This document shows positions 26,922 to 34,184 of a DNA stretch of 41,685 bases, one piece after another. The notes under the pieces are model-generated. The model made no database searches. It was not told the origin of the DNA and was given only the letters and a program-made list of their open reading frames with translations. The position numbers and the translations under genes were made by a program. Origin of the DNA: CAYRJA01 sp964424455 (GTDB lineage Bacteria; Bacteroidota; Bacteroidia; Chitinophagales; UBA10324); contig CAYRJA010000015.1 of the NCBI GenBank assembly GCA_964424455.1, positions 1-41,685 on the forward strand, read 5' to 3'. The number at the start of each line of letters is the position of its first letter. The first letter of the stretch is position 1.

Positions 26922-27698
26922 ATGAACGAACTGAAAATTACACTGATTCAATCAAAACTTCATTGGGAAAATATTGAAGCTAATCTCTCAATGTTTACAG
27001 GGAAAATTTCTTATGTTACAGAGCCAACTGATTTAATTCTTCTTCCTGAAATGTTCAGTACCGGATTTTCCACGCAACCGGAAAAACTTGCCGAAGAAGC
27101 GGGAGGAAGAACTATTAAATGGATGAGTGAGCAAGCACGGAAGAAAAATGCCGTGGTGTGTGGGAGCATTATTATAAAAGAAAACGGTAAATATTTCAAC
27201 CGGCTTATCTGGATGAAACCGGATGATTCGTTTAGTATTTACGACAAGCGCCATCTCTTTCGCTATGGCGAAGAGAATAGCTATTATTCATCGGGCAGTA
27301 AAAAAGTTATAGAGGAAATAAATAGCTGGAAAATTTTACCGCTTGTGTGTTACGATTTACGATTTCCGGTTTGGTCACGCAACACAGATAACTATGATTT
27401 ACTTTTTTATGTAGCCAATTGGCCAGAACGAAGAAACCATGCATGGAAATCTTTACTCACGGCAAGAGCCATAGAGAATCAATGTTATGTTGCGGGCTTA
27501 AACAGAGTTGGAGAAGACGGTAATCATATTTATCATAGCGGCGACAGTTCTGTAATTGATTTTAAAGGAGAAATTATTTTTCAGCAATCCAATGATGAGA
27601 TTATTAAAACTGTAACACTCACCAAAGAGCCACTGGAGCAATATCGAAAGGAGTTTCCGGTTCTTAATGATAGAGACAAATTTGAATTAAAACCATGA
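26922..27698 (+). CDS. Omega-amidase-like nitrilase (YafV-like)
   Basis: This 258-residue carbon-nitrogen hydrolase is probably an amidase acting on 2-oxoglutaramate or a related oxo-acid amide. The catalytic triad is visible: Glu in LILLPEMFSTGF (about residue 41), Lys in IYDKRHLFRYGEE (about 108) and Cys in LPLVCYDLRFPVW (about 142). VANWPERRNHAWKSLLTARAIENQCY (parts given) is typical of the branch. It overlaps the next small gene by four bases (ATGA) and follows the aminotransferase, which fits the glutamine transaminase plus omega-amidase pathway. Confidence 0.92.
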   Translation: MNELKITLIQSKLHWENIEANLSMFTGKISYVTEPTDLILLPEMFSTGFSTQPEKLAEEAGGRTIKWMSEQARKKNAVVCGSIIIKENGKYFNRLIWMKPDDSFSIYDKRHLFRYGEENSYYSSGSKKVIEEINSWKILPLVCYDLRFPVWSRNTDNYDLLFYVANWPERRNHAWKSLLTARAIENQCYVAGLNRVGEDGNHIYHSGDSSVIDFKGEIIFQQSNDEIIKTVTLTKEPLEQYRKEFPVLNDRDKFELKP

Positions 27699-28051
27699 AT
27701 GAAATAGAAAATAAAGAAGAGGTTTTATTACGCAGAAAGAAATGGTTAGACCTGCGCTATAAACTAAAAGAACAGTTTGGTAGAATACCTGATATGAATG
27801 CTTTGCTAATGCTAATAGGCATAAGAGAGTTAGGAAGAGTTCAAGAAAAATTCAGCAAGGAAGAAAAACAGGACTTGATGCATATTGCCGTCTGTCGCCT
27901 ATTGAGCGAAGATGGATATTATGCTTTGGAAGGATTGGACCAAGATGGATGGCCGCACTGGATTGCGTTAAAAAAAATGCCGGTAATGGATTTACAACAA
28001 CAGGAAAATTTCCTGAAGAGAAAGATCATAAGATATTTTGAGAATCTTTAA
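27695..28051 (+). CDS. Conserved hypothetical protein, 118 residues
   Basis: I do not recognise a named domain. The protein is small, soluble and predicted mostly helical, with no signal peptide. Blocks likely to be conserved are LRYKLKEQFGRIPDMNALLMLIGIRELG (outlined here), AVCRLLSEDGYYAL and DGWPHWIALKK. It is translationally coupled to the omega-amidase gene by a four-base overlap, so the two are made together. A role linked to that enzyme is possible but untested. Confidence 0.8.
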   Translation: MNEIENKEEVLLRRKKWLDLRYKLKEQFGRIPDMNALLMLIGIRELGRVQEKFSKEEKQDLMHIAVCRLLSEDGYYALEGLDQDGWPHWIALKKMPVMDLQQQENFLKRKIIRYFENL

Positions 28052-28067
28052 TAACAAATTCCACAAT

Positions 28068-28075
28068 TACTTTTG
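28068..28075 (+). promoter_or_regulatory. TAnnTTTG promoter element for the cyclophilin gene
   Basis: TACTTTTG ends 18 bases before the ATG at 28094 and matches the Bacteroidota -7 consensus. Confidence 0.5.
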
Positions 28076-28093
28076 TAGCCAAATAACCCGCTC

Positions 28094-28756
28094 ATGAAGA
28101 AATTCTTACTGCTTGCTTTGTCTTTGTTTTTAATGTCTTTTACTCCAAAAGAAAAATGTCATACAGTTAAAATCAAAACAAACAAAGGGAAAATCAAAGT
28201 GCTGTTATATAATGAAACACCGCTTCATCGCGACAATATGTTGAAATTAGTTCACGAGCATTTTTATGACAGTTTGCTTTTTCACAGAGTAATAAAAAAT
28301 TTTATGATCCAAGGCGGCGATCCGGATTCCAAAAGAGCGCCGGCAGGAAAGTTGCTCGGCGATGGAGATGTGGGCTACACCGTTTCTGCCGAGTTCAGAC
28401 CGGAGTTATTTCATAAGAAAGGAGCGCTCGCCGCTGCACGCGAGGATAATCCCGCCAAAGCATCCAGTGGCTGTCAGTTTTACATTGTACAGGGAAAAGT
28501 TTTTACGGATGACGAACTGAATAAACTGGAAGCGAAAACCGGAAGAAAAATCCCTGCAGACCAACGAATAGTTTACAAAACCATTGGAGGCACGCCACAT
28601 CTTGACCAAAGCTATACAGTTTACGGTGAAGTGGTAAAAGGTTTAAATGTAGTAGATGTCATCGCTTCGGTTCAAACGGATAAAAATGATCGTCCGCTTA
28701 CTGATGTAAGAATTATTAAAATGAGTGAAGGATGGAAGATGAAACTAAAAAAATAG
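28094..28756 (+). CDS. Exported cyclophilin-type peptidyl-prolyl isomerase
   Basis: This 220-residue protein is a periplasmic or envelope prolyl isomerase that assists protein folding. The N-terminus (MKKFLLLALSLFLMSFTPKE) is a signal peptide. The cyclophilin domain follows, with LLFHRVIKNFMIQGGDPDSK holding the catalytic arginine, HKKGALAAAREDNPAKASSGCQFYIV in outline (key block SSGCQFYI), and YTVYGEVVKGLNVVDVIA. An insert of about 25 residues (DDELNKLEAKTGRKIPADQR) lies after the strand FYIVQGKVF, a feature seen in Bacteroidota forms. It appears to be a separate transcription unit. Confidence 0.94.
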   Translation: MKKFLLLALSLFLMSFTPKEKCHTVKIKTNKGKIKVLLYNETPLHRDNMLKLVHEHFYDSLLFHRVIKNFMIQGGDPDSKRAPAGKLLGDGDVGYTVSAEFRPELFHKKGALAAAREDNPAKASSGCQFYIVQGKVFTDDELNKLEAKTGRKIPADQRIVYKTIGGTPHLDQSYTVYGEVVKGLNVVDVIASVQTDKNDRPLTDVRIIKMSEGWKMKLKK

Positions 28757-28864
28757 TTTTAGTTTTTTGAAAACCACATAGAATATCCAATTTTTTCTTC
28801 ACTGTAACGGAATGGTCTGAATAACTCAGAAGAAATTGAATCCAAATAAATAAAGTGAATTTTC

Positions 28865-28872
28865 TATTCTTG
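28865..28872 (+). promoter_or_regulatory. Variant -7 element for the serine hydrolase gene
   Basis: TATTCTTG differs from TAnnTTTG at one position and ends five bases before the ATG at 28878, again predicting a very short or absent leader. Confidence 0.35.
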
Positions 28873-28877
28873 CACAG

Positions 28878-30089
28878 ATGAGGTTTTCGAATTACAGCTT
28901 GCGATTGTTCTTGATAGTGACGCTTATTGTCATTAATAATTCTTCATGCAGAAATTTATTCTCTAAGAATATAGCCCCTGAAACAGGCTGTATTGACTGT
29001 TTAGACAATAAGAGTTTATCAGATGCTGAAGAAATGGAGGTACGCAAAACTATTTTTGCAGATGAAAAAGCAAAAAAACTAGACTCACTATTTACTTATC
29101 GCGCAAAACACTTGGGGTTCAATGGAAATGTGATGGTAATCCAAAAAGGGGTAACACTTTATGAACACTCTTTTGGGTACGAAAACTATAAGAATAAAAC
29201 GCCTCTTTCTTCAGAGTCAAAATTTCAACTTGCATCCCTGTCTAAAACCTTTACAGCGGTTGCAATTTTAAAACTGATGGAAGAAGGACTGCTGACCGTG
29301 CAGAATATGGTTACAGATTATTTCCCTGACTTTCCGTTTAGAGATGTTACAATTGAAATGTTGTTGACACATCGAAGTGGCATTCCCGATTATCGTTTTG
29401 CTTATAGCGATCTCAATGGGCTTAAGTTCAAACAATTCACTAATCAGGATTTAATGAAGCGCTTTGCTAAATCACCGCCAAGATTAAGTTTCAAGCCCGG
29501 AAAAAAATTCAGTTACTGTAATTCTAATTATGCCATTCTCGCTGCCATTATTGAGGAAATATCTGATATGCCTTTTGATGAATACATGCATAAATATATT
29601 TTCGAACCAATAGGGATGAATCATACTTACCTAATTGTTTCTGCAAATGATTCACTCCATATCAATCAGACATTGGGCTATAGCTCAAACTGGACCCAAC
29701 AAAAAACAGACGCATTTGACGGAATTATGGGAGACAAAGGCATCTATTCCACAACGGGAGATTTGGCTAAATGGTACAAGGTGCTTACTTCGGAGTGTTT
29801 TCTGAAAAAAGAAACACTTGATATGGCATTTCAGCCGCATAGCTTTGAACAAGAAGGAGAGAGAAACTACGGATATGGATTCCGGATGACAAACTGTAAC
29901 AGCGATTCAAAATGTATCTATCATAACGGATGGTGGCACGGATACAATACGCTTTTCTATATGCACCCGAAAAACCAGAGTGTAATAATAGTTCTTGGCA
30001 ACCGGCTGAATCATTCTGTTTACAAAGTGCAAGAAGTACTCAGTATTTTACAAGCAGGAACAGAAAGCAATGCTTCCGGTATGGAATAG
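28878..30089 (+). CDS. Lipoprotein serine hydrolase, beta-lactamase class C-like
   Basis: This 403-residue protein belongs to the beta-lactamase/penicillin-binding (Pfam Beta-lactamase) family of serine hydrolases. The N-terminus is a signal peptide ending in NNSSC at about residue 24, so it is probably lipid-anchored. The active-site SxxK is in LASLSKTFTAVAIL near residue 121. YCNSN supplies the Tyr and HNGWWHGYNT replaces the third KTG-type motif. Such proteins act as peptidases or esterases as often as beta-lactamases, so antibiotic resistance should not be assumed. It stands alone between the cyclophilin and scpA. Confidence 0.9.
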   Translation: MRFSNYSLRLFLIVTLIVINNSSCRNLFSKNIAPETGCIDCLDNKSLSDAEEMEVRKTIFADEKAKKLDSLFTYRAKHLGFNGNVMVIQKGVTLYEHSFGYENYKNKTPLSSESKFQLASLSKTFTAVAILKLMEEGLLTVQNMVTDYFPDFPFRDVTIEMLLTHRSGIPDYRFAYSDLNGLKFKQFTNQDLMKRFAKSPPRLSFKPGKKFSYCNSNYAILAAIIEEISDMPFDEYMHKYIFEPIGMNHTYLIVSANDSLHINQTLGYSSNWTQQKTDAFDGIMGDKGIYSTTGDLAKWYKVLTSECFLKKETLDMAFQPHSFEQEGERNYGYGFRMTNCNSDSKCIYHNGWWHGYNTLFYMHPKNQSVIIVLGNRLNHSVYKVQEVLSILQAGTESNASGME

Positions 30090-30148
30090 GAAAATAAACA
30101 CTGTTGATATTCTTATTATTTCTCTATAAGTGATTTGCCCAACAATTA

Positions 30149-30156
30149 TACCTTTG
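30149..30156 (+). promoter_or_regulatory. TAnnTTTG promoter element for scpA
   Basis: TACCTTTG ends five bases before the ATG at 30162. It lies inside the alternative longer frame starting with TTG at 30135, and so argues for the ATG and a leaderless message. Confidence 0.5.
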
Positions 30157-30161
30157 TTGCG

Positions 30162-30923
30162 ATGATTGCCCAGACCTATGAAATCAAGCTCCCTCAGTTT
30201 GAGGGACCCTTTGATCTTCTGTTATTTTTCATTGAGCGCGACGAACTGGATGTTTATAACATTCCGATTGCACAAATAACCCAGGATTTTCTCAACTACA
30301 TTCATCAGATGAATGTGATGAATATAGAGTTGGCAAGTGAATTTATCGTAGTAGCCGCCACGCTTATGCGCATCAAGGCAAAGATGTTATTACCAAGAAA
30401 AGAAATTGATGAAACAGGAAAAGAAATTGACCCTCGTGAAGAATTAGTCAACAAACTTTTGGAGTACAAGCGCTACAAAGAAACACTGGAGGAAATGCGG
30501 AAGCTCGAAGAAACACGCGCAGGAAAATTTGAACGTGGAAATCTTAAGAATGAAATAAAATCTATAGCCGACGGATTTTCTACAGAAGCAGAATTACACA
30601 CTCTTTCACTTTTCAAATTGATGAAGGCATTTGAAAGAGTAATGGCACGCTATGAAGACGAAAAAAATCGTCCGGTTCATCATGTAATCAAATTTCCTTA
30701 CACCATAAAAGAGAGCAGAGAAAATCTCCTGAATATTACACGAGGCGCAGATAATGTAGCTTTTGAAAAACTATTTGAACACTGTCAAAACCGCATTCAT
30801 GCTATTTTTTATTTCCTTGCTATGCTCGAATTGGTTCAGGAAAAACTGTTGATAATAACAATAGGCAACGGCAATAATAATTTCTGGATTGCCTCTGCTA
30901 TACCTACGGAGCCCTATCTCTAA
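30162..30923 (+). CDS. scpA: Segregation and condensation protein A
   Basis: ScpA is the kleisin subunit that bridges SMC heads in chromosome condensation, working with ScpB. The protein of about 253 residues starts MIAQTYEIKLPQFEGPFDLLLFFIE, the typical N-terminal opening. It continues with DVYNIPIAQITQDFLNYIHQM and an acidic/basic middle (REELVNKLLEYKRYKETLEEM). The C-terminal winged-helix part has FFLAMLELVQEKLL-like sequence (FLAMLELVQEKLL). The ATG at 30162 is chosen over an upstream TTG because of the promoter box between them. ScpB is not in the window. Confidence 0.93.
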   Translation: MIAQTYEIKLPQFEGPFDLLLFFIERDELDVYNIPIAQITQDFLNYIHQMNVMNIELASEFIVVAATLMRIKAKMLLPRKEIDETGKEIDPREELVNKLLEYKRYKETLEEMRKLEETRAGKFERGNLKNEIKSIADGFSTEAELHTLSLFKLMKAFERVMARYEDEKNRPVHHVIKFPYTIKESRENLLNITRGADNVAFEKLFEHCQNRIHAIFYFLAMLELVQEKLLIITIGNGNNNFWIASAIPTEPYL

Positions 30924-30965
30924 ATGTTCAGTATCTTTACCGGACCTTTTCAAATGGATTGAAGC

Positions 30966-31598
30966 ATGATTGATAAAAGCAGATTTCTGATTCTGGCGCC
31001 ACACACAGATGACGGCGAACTGGGTGTTGGGGGATCTATCTCCCGTTTTATAGAGGAAGGGAAAGAAGTTCATTATGTAGCATTTTCACTTTGCCGCCGT
31101 TCCTTAGAAAAGGAATTAGCTCCGGACACTTTAGAGAAAGAGGTAAAAGCAGCAACAAAAATATTAGGAATACCTCCGGCAAATCTTCACCTGTTTGATT
31201 ACGATGTCAGAAATTTTTATGCTTTCCGGCAATCCATTCTTGAAGATATGGTTCGCATAAAAAAAGAATTACAACCGGAAGTCGTTTTTGTTCCATGCTC
31301 ATCTGATTTGCATCAGGATCATCAGGTGGTTCACAATGAAGGGCTACGTGCATTTAAGGACGTTTCAGTCCTTGGCTATGAGTTACCTTGGAATAATTTA
31401 AATTTTCAGACCAGCTGCTTTATTAAACTTAAAGAGAAACATATAAAAGAAAAGGTAAAGGCGCTGAAAGAATATAAATCACAGGCAACCCGGAAATATC
31501 TGAATGAAAATTTTCTAAAAGGGTTGGCTATTGCAAGAGGGGTACAGGCAGGAACCGAATATGCCGAAGCAATGGAAGTGCTAAAAGTAATTTACTGA
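30966..31598 (+). CDS. PIG-L (LmbE-like) N-acetyl-sugar deacetylase
   Basis: This 210-residue protein is a metal-dependent de-N-acetylase. FLILAPHTDDGELGVGGSI near the N-terminus has the PHxDD zinc-binding motif, and SSDLHQDHQVVHNEGLRAF supplies the second histidine cluster. Family members remove acetyl groups from GlcNAc-containing substrates. It is the first gene of the glycan cluster and runs directly into the glycosyltransferase at 31599 with no spacing. A TATCTTTA box at 30932 may be its promoter. A free sugar amine made here could be the target of the FemAB-like acyltransferase at 37721. That link is inference. Confidence 0.93.
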   Translation: MIDKSRFLILAPHTDDGELGVGGSISRFIEEGKEVHYVAFSLCRRSLEKELAPDTLEKEVKAATKILGIPPANLHLFDYDVRNFYAFRQSILEDMVRIKKELQPEVVFVPCSSDLHQDHQVVHNEGLRAFKDVSVLGYELPWNNLNFQTSCFIKLKEKHIKEKVKALKEYKSQATRKYLNENFLKGLAIARGVQAGTEYAEAMEVLKVIY

Positions 31599-32762
31599 GT
31601 GAGAGTTGCGGTACTGTTAAACAGTTCTGTCGCTTATGACAGAAGAGCATTACTTGAAATTGAAACACTGGAAACGCTTCCGGTTCAACTCACCGTTTTC
31701 TGCAACACCGAAGAAGGCAAACCCGAAACCGAAATAATAGGCAAGACAAAATTTATCAGAATATTTACCACAGAGATTTATGAGACAAAAAAATGGCGAA
31801 AGAAAAAAGAGTTCGCTGCAAAAATCGGAGCACATAATTTTGATATTTTTCATTGCCACGACAGTTCTATGCTTTGGCTGGGAAAAATTTTAAAATCAAG
31901 AAATTCGGAAGCGGTTTTAATTTATGAATCACGGGAATTATTCCACCATTATCCGCTGAATTATTCTTCGCATAAACTTAGTATTAAAATAAAATCATGG
32001 CTTGCACTAAAAGCAGAAATATGGATGGAGAAAAGAAATGCACGGGCTATGGACTATCTTATAACGGTGAATGATTCATTAGCAGAAGTGCTTACCAGAT
32101 ATTTCCGATCCCACAATCCTGTAACTGTAACACGAAATATGGGCAGGCTCGAAAGTATTAGTGAGCGAAATCATGTTTTGCGCAGAAAATTTAATATACC
32201 GGATACAGATAAAATAGTTGTTTATATCGGCATACACATTTACCGCAACTCATTGCAGATGGAAAAAGTTATTGAGCAACTGGGAAACAGAACAGGAATA
32301 TCCATTGTAGTTATTGCAAGAGATAATTTTCATTTACAGTGGTTTAAAGAATTTGCAAAGGAGAAAAAGATAAAAAACATTTTCTTTCATCCACCTATCC
32401 CTATAAAGGAAATCACTGCTTACCTTTCAGGATGTGATGTGGGAATTCTTACCGCATGGAATAAAAAGGATTTATCTTATTGGCTTGCACTTGACAACAA
32501 ACTGTTTAGTTATATACAGGCAGAGATTCCAATTCTTACTACACAGCAACCGGAATACCGTAAGATTGTTGAAGGATATAATGTAGGAGTTTGTATTAAC
32601 CCCGACGAACCCGATGCCTTCTTAATAGGGTTTAATGAAATTATTGAAAAATATAATTCATTTCTTCCCCATCTTAAAAAGGCGAAAGAAGAACTTTGTT
32701 GGGAAAAGGAAGAGCAGCGACTGATTGGCTTGTACCAAAACATAATGCAAAAAAACAATTAG
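31599..32762 (+). CDS. GT4-type glycosyltransferase, stand-alone copy
   Basis: This 387-residue GT-B transferase starts with GTG directly after the stop of the PIG-L gene. Its motif set is VAVLLNSSVAYDRRALLE, FHCHDSSML, YESRELFHHYPLNY, DYLITVNDSLAEVL, RRKFNIPD, TAWNKKDLSYWLALDNKLF and PILTTQQPEYRKIVE. The same order appears twice more inside the long fusion at 34185-37724, so the three are paralogous and probably arose by duplication. This copy has YESRE where the other two have YDSHE. Donor and acceptor are unknown. The cytosolic face of the membrane is the likely site. Confidence 0.9.
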   Translation: MRVAVLLNSSVAYDRRALLEIETLETLPVQLTVFCNTEEGKPETEIIGKTKFIRIFTTEIYETKKWRKKKEFAAKIGAHNFDIFHCHDSSMLWLGKILKSRNSEAVLIYESRELFHHYPLNYSSHKLSIKIKSWLALKAEIWMEKRNARAMDYLITVNDSLAEVLTRYFRSHNPVTVTRNMGRLESISERNHVLRRKFNIPDTDKIVVYIGIHIYRNSLQMEKVIEQLGNRTGISIVVIARDNFHLQWFKEFAKEKKIKNIFFHPPIPIKEITAYLSGCDVGILTAWNKKDLSYWLALDNKLFSYIQAEIPILTTQQPEYRKIVEGYNVGVCINPDEPDAFLIGFNEIIEKYNSFLPHLKKAKEELCWEKEEQRLIGLYQNIMQKNN

Positions 32763-32799
32763 ATTATTCTAAATCATTTACTGTTTCTTTCTTTACACA

Positions 32800-33417
32800 A
32801 TGATTACGATAGTGGATTATGGCATGGGCAATCTTGAGAGCATCAAAAACATGCTTCATAAAGCAGGGCACTCATCAGTAATCACAGATGACATTAATAT
32901 AATTAATGAAGCAACAAAGTTAATATTGCCCGGCGTAGGTATTTTTGATGTGGGGATGAAAAATCTAAGAGAAAGAAATTTCATAGAGCTTCTTACGAAA
33001 AAAGTTTTATTGGAGAAGACTCCCGTTCTGGGTATATGTCTTGGACTGCAGTTAATGGCAAATAACAGCGAAGAGGGTATAGAAAAAGGGTTGGGGTGGA
33101 TAAATACAGACGTTATTCGCTTCAAACAGGAGAAGGCGGCATCTCATATTCGGATACCACACATCGGATGGAATTTTGTGAACTGGAACAGAGCGTCGAA
33201 ACTGACTGAAAATATTTCGCTGCCTTCCCGGTTCTATTTTATTCATGCCTACCACCTGAATAATCCTACAGATGACTGGATATTAGGCAATACGGATTAT
33301 GGATATTCATTTATTTCAGTAATAGAAAAAGAAAACATAGTAGGCACCCAGTTTCATCCTGAAAAAAGCCATAAATACGGGATGATGTTGTTAAAGAATT
33401 TTGCAGAAAAATATTGA
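32800..33417 (+). CDS. hisH: HisH-like glutaminase of the sugar-amidination system
   Basis: This 205-residue class I glutamine amidotransferase releases ammonia for a HisF-like partner. The nucleophile is in GICLGLQLMANNSEEG and the His-Glu pair in GTQFHPEKSHKYG. MITIVDYGMGNLESIKNML opens the protein, and LPGVGIFDVGMKNL forms the oxyanion region. The protein itself resembles histidine-pathway HisH. No other his genes are present, however, and it is followed by a HisF2-type protein and a WbpG-type enzyme. It therefore more likely supplies ammonia for making an acetamidino sugar, as HisH2 does in Pseudomonas O-antigen synthesis. Confidence 0.92.
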   Translation: MITIVDYGMGNLESIKNMLHKAGHSSVITDDINIINEATKLILPGVGIFDVGMKNLRERNFIELLTKKVLLEKTPVLGICLGLQLMANNSEEGIEKGLGWINTDVIRFKQEKAASHIRIPHIGWNFVNWNRASKLTENISLPSRFYFIHAYHLNNPTDDWILGNTDYGYSFISVIEKENIVGTQFHPEKSHKYGMMLLKNFAEKY

Positions 33418-33418
33418 T

Positions 33419-34168
33419 ATGATGGTTCCTCCTCGAATTATTCCTGTGCTGCTATATAACAAAGAAAGTGAGGGACTGGTAAAAACTTTTCGTTTTAAAA
33501 AACCTGTTTATATCGGAGACGCAATTAATGCAGTAAAAATTTTCAATGAAAAAGAAGTAGATGAAATTATTTTGCTTGACATTTCTGCAACAGCCGAAAA
33601 CAGAAAGCCGGAATTTCAGTTTGTCTGGGAGATTGCAGGAGAATGTTTTATGCCATTAGGATATGGCGGAGGCATTACCGCCCTGCAAGACATCGAAATT
33701 CTTATCAGGAGCGGAGTTGAAAAAGTAATACTCAATTCAGCAGCGGTGGAGAGACCCGCTTTTATCAGTGAGGCAGTAAAAAATTTTGGCACTTCTACTA
33801 TTGTAGTAAGTATAGATGTAAAAAAGGATACATGGGGTAATTCAATAGTTTTCTCACAAGGAGGAACAAAAAAATCAAGGTATCGTCCTATAGAGTTTGC
33901 TACTATTGCAGAGCAAATGGGAGCCGGAGAAATTATGCTTAATGCCATAGATCGAGATGGCACTCAACAGGGATATGATTTAGAATTGATTCATAAAGTT
34001 GCCAGTGCTGTTACAGTTCCGTTGATTGCCTGCGGAGGGGCGGGTAACGTACAAGATTTATATACTGCTATAAATGCCGGTGCCAATGCGGCTGCCGCCG
34101 GCAGTATGTTTGTATTTTCAGGAAAGCAACGAGCCGTACTTATTAATTTCCCTAACCTTCAGAATTAG
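33419..34168 (+). CDS. HisF2/WbuZ-type cyclase-like protein of sugar amidination
   Basis: This TIM-barrel protein of about 250 residues is homologous to the HisF cyclase. True HisF begins RIIPCLDV with a catalytic aspartate. Here the same strand reads RIIPVLLYNKESEGLVKT, so that aspartate is missing and cyclase activity is unlikely. The C-terminal side keeps LNAIDRDGTQQGYD and LIACGGAGNVQDL. This pattern is typical of HisF2/WbuZ proteins that channel ammonia to an N-acetyl sugar amidotransferase. I chose the ATG at 33419 just after the hisH stop, rather than an upstream TTG. The fusion protein begins 16 bases downstream. Confidence 0.9.
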   Translation: MMVPPRIIPVLLYNKESEGLVKTFRFKKPVYIGDAINAVKIFNEKEVDEIILLDISATAENRKPEFQFVWEIAGECFMPLGYGGGITALQDIEILIRSGVEKVILNSAAVERPAFISEAVKNFGTSTIVVSIDVKKDTWGNSIVFSQGGTKKSRYRPIEFATIAEQMGAGEIMLNAIDRDGTQQGYDLELIHKVASAVTVPLIACGGAGNVQDLYTAINAGANAAAAGSMFVFSGKQRAVLINFPNLQN

Positions 34169-34184
34169 AAAAAATATTTCTTCA

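Noticed and set aside
28878..30089. The serine hydrolase as an antibiotic-resistance beta-lactamase
   Set aside because: The family motifs are those of a broad lipoprotein hydrolase group, so resistance cannot be inferred.
32800..34168. HisH and HisF as histidine biosynthesis enzymes
   Set aside because: No other his gene is present, HisF lacks its first catalytic Asp, and a WbpG-type gene follows, so sugar amidination is the better reading.
34074..34184. Upstream 37 codons of the fusion frame
   Set aside because: They overlap the end of hisF in another frame, are not similar to any WbpG start, and a TTG at 34185 lies just before the CxxC motif.
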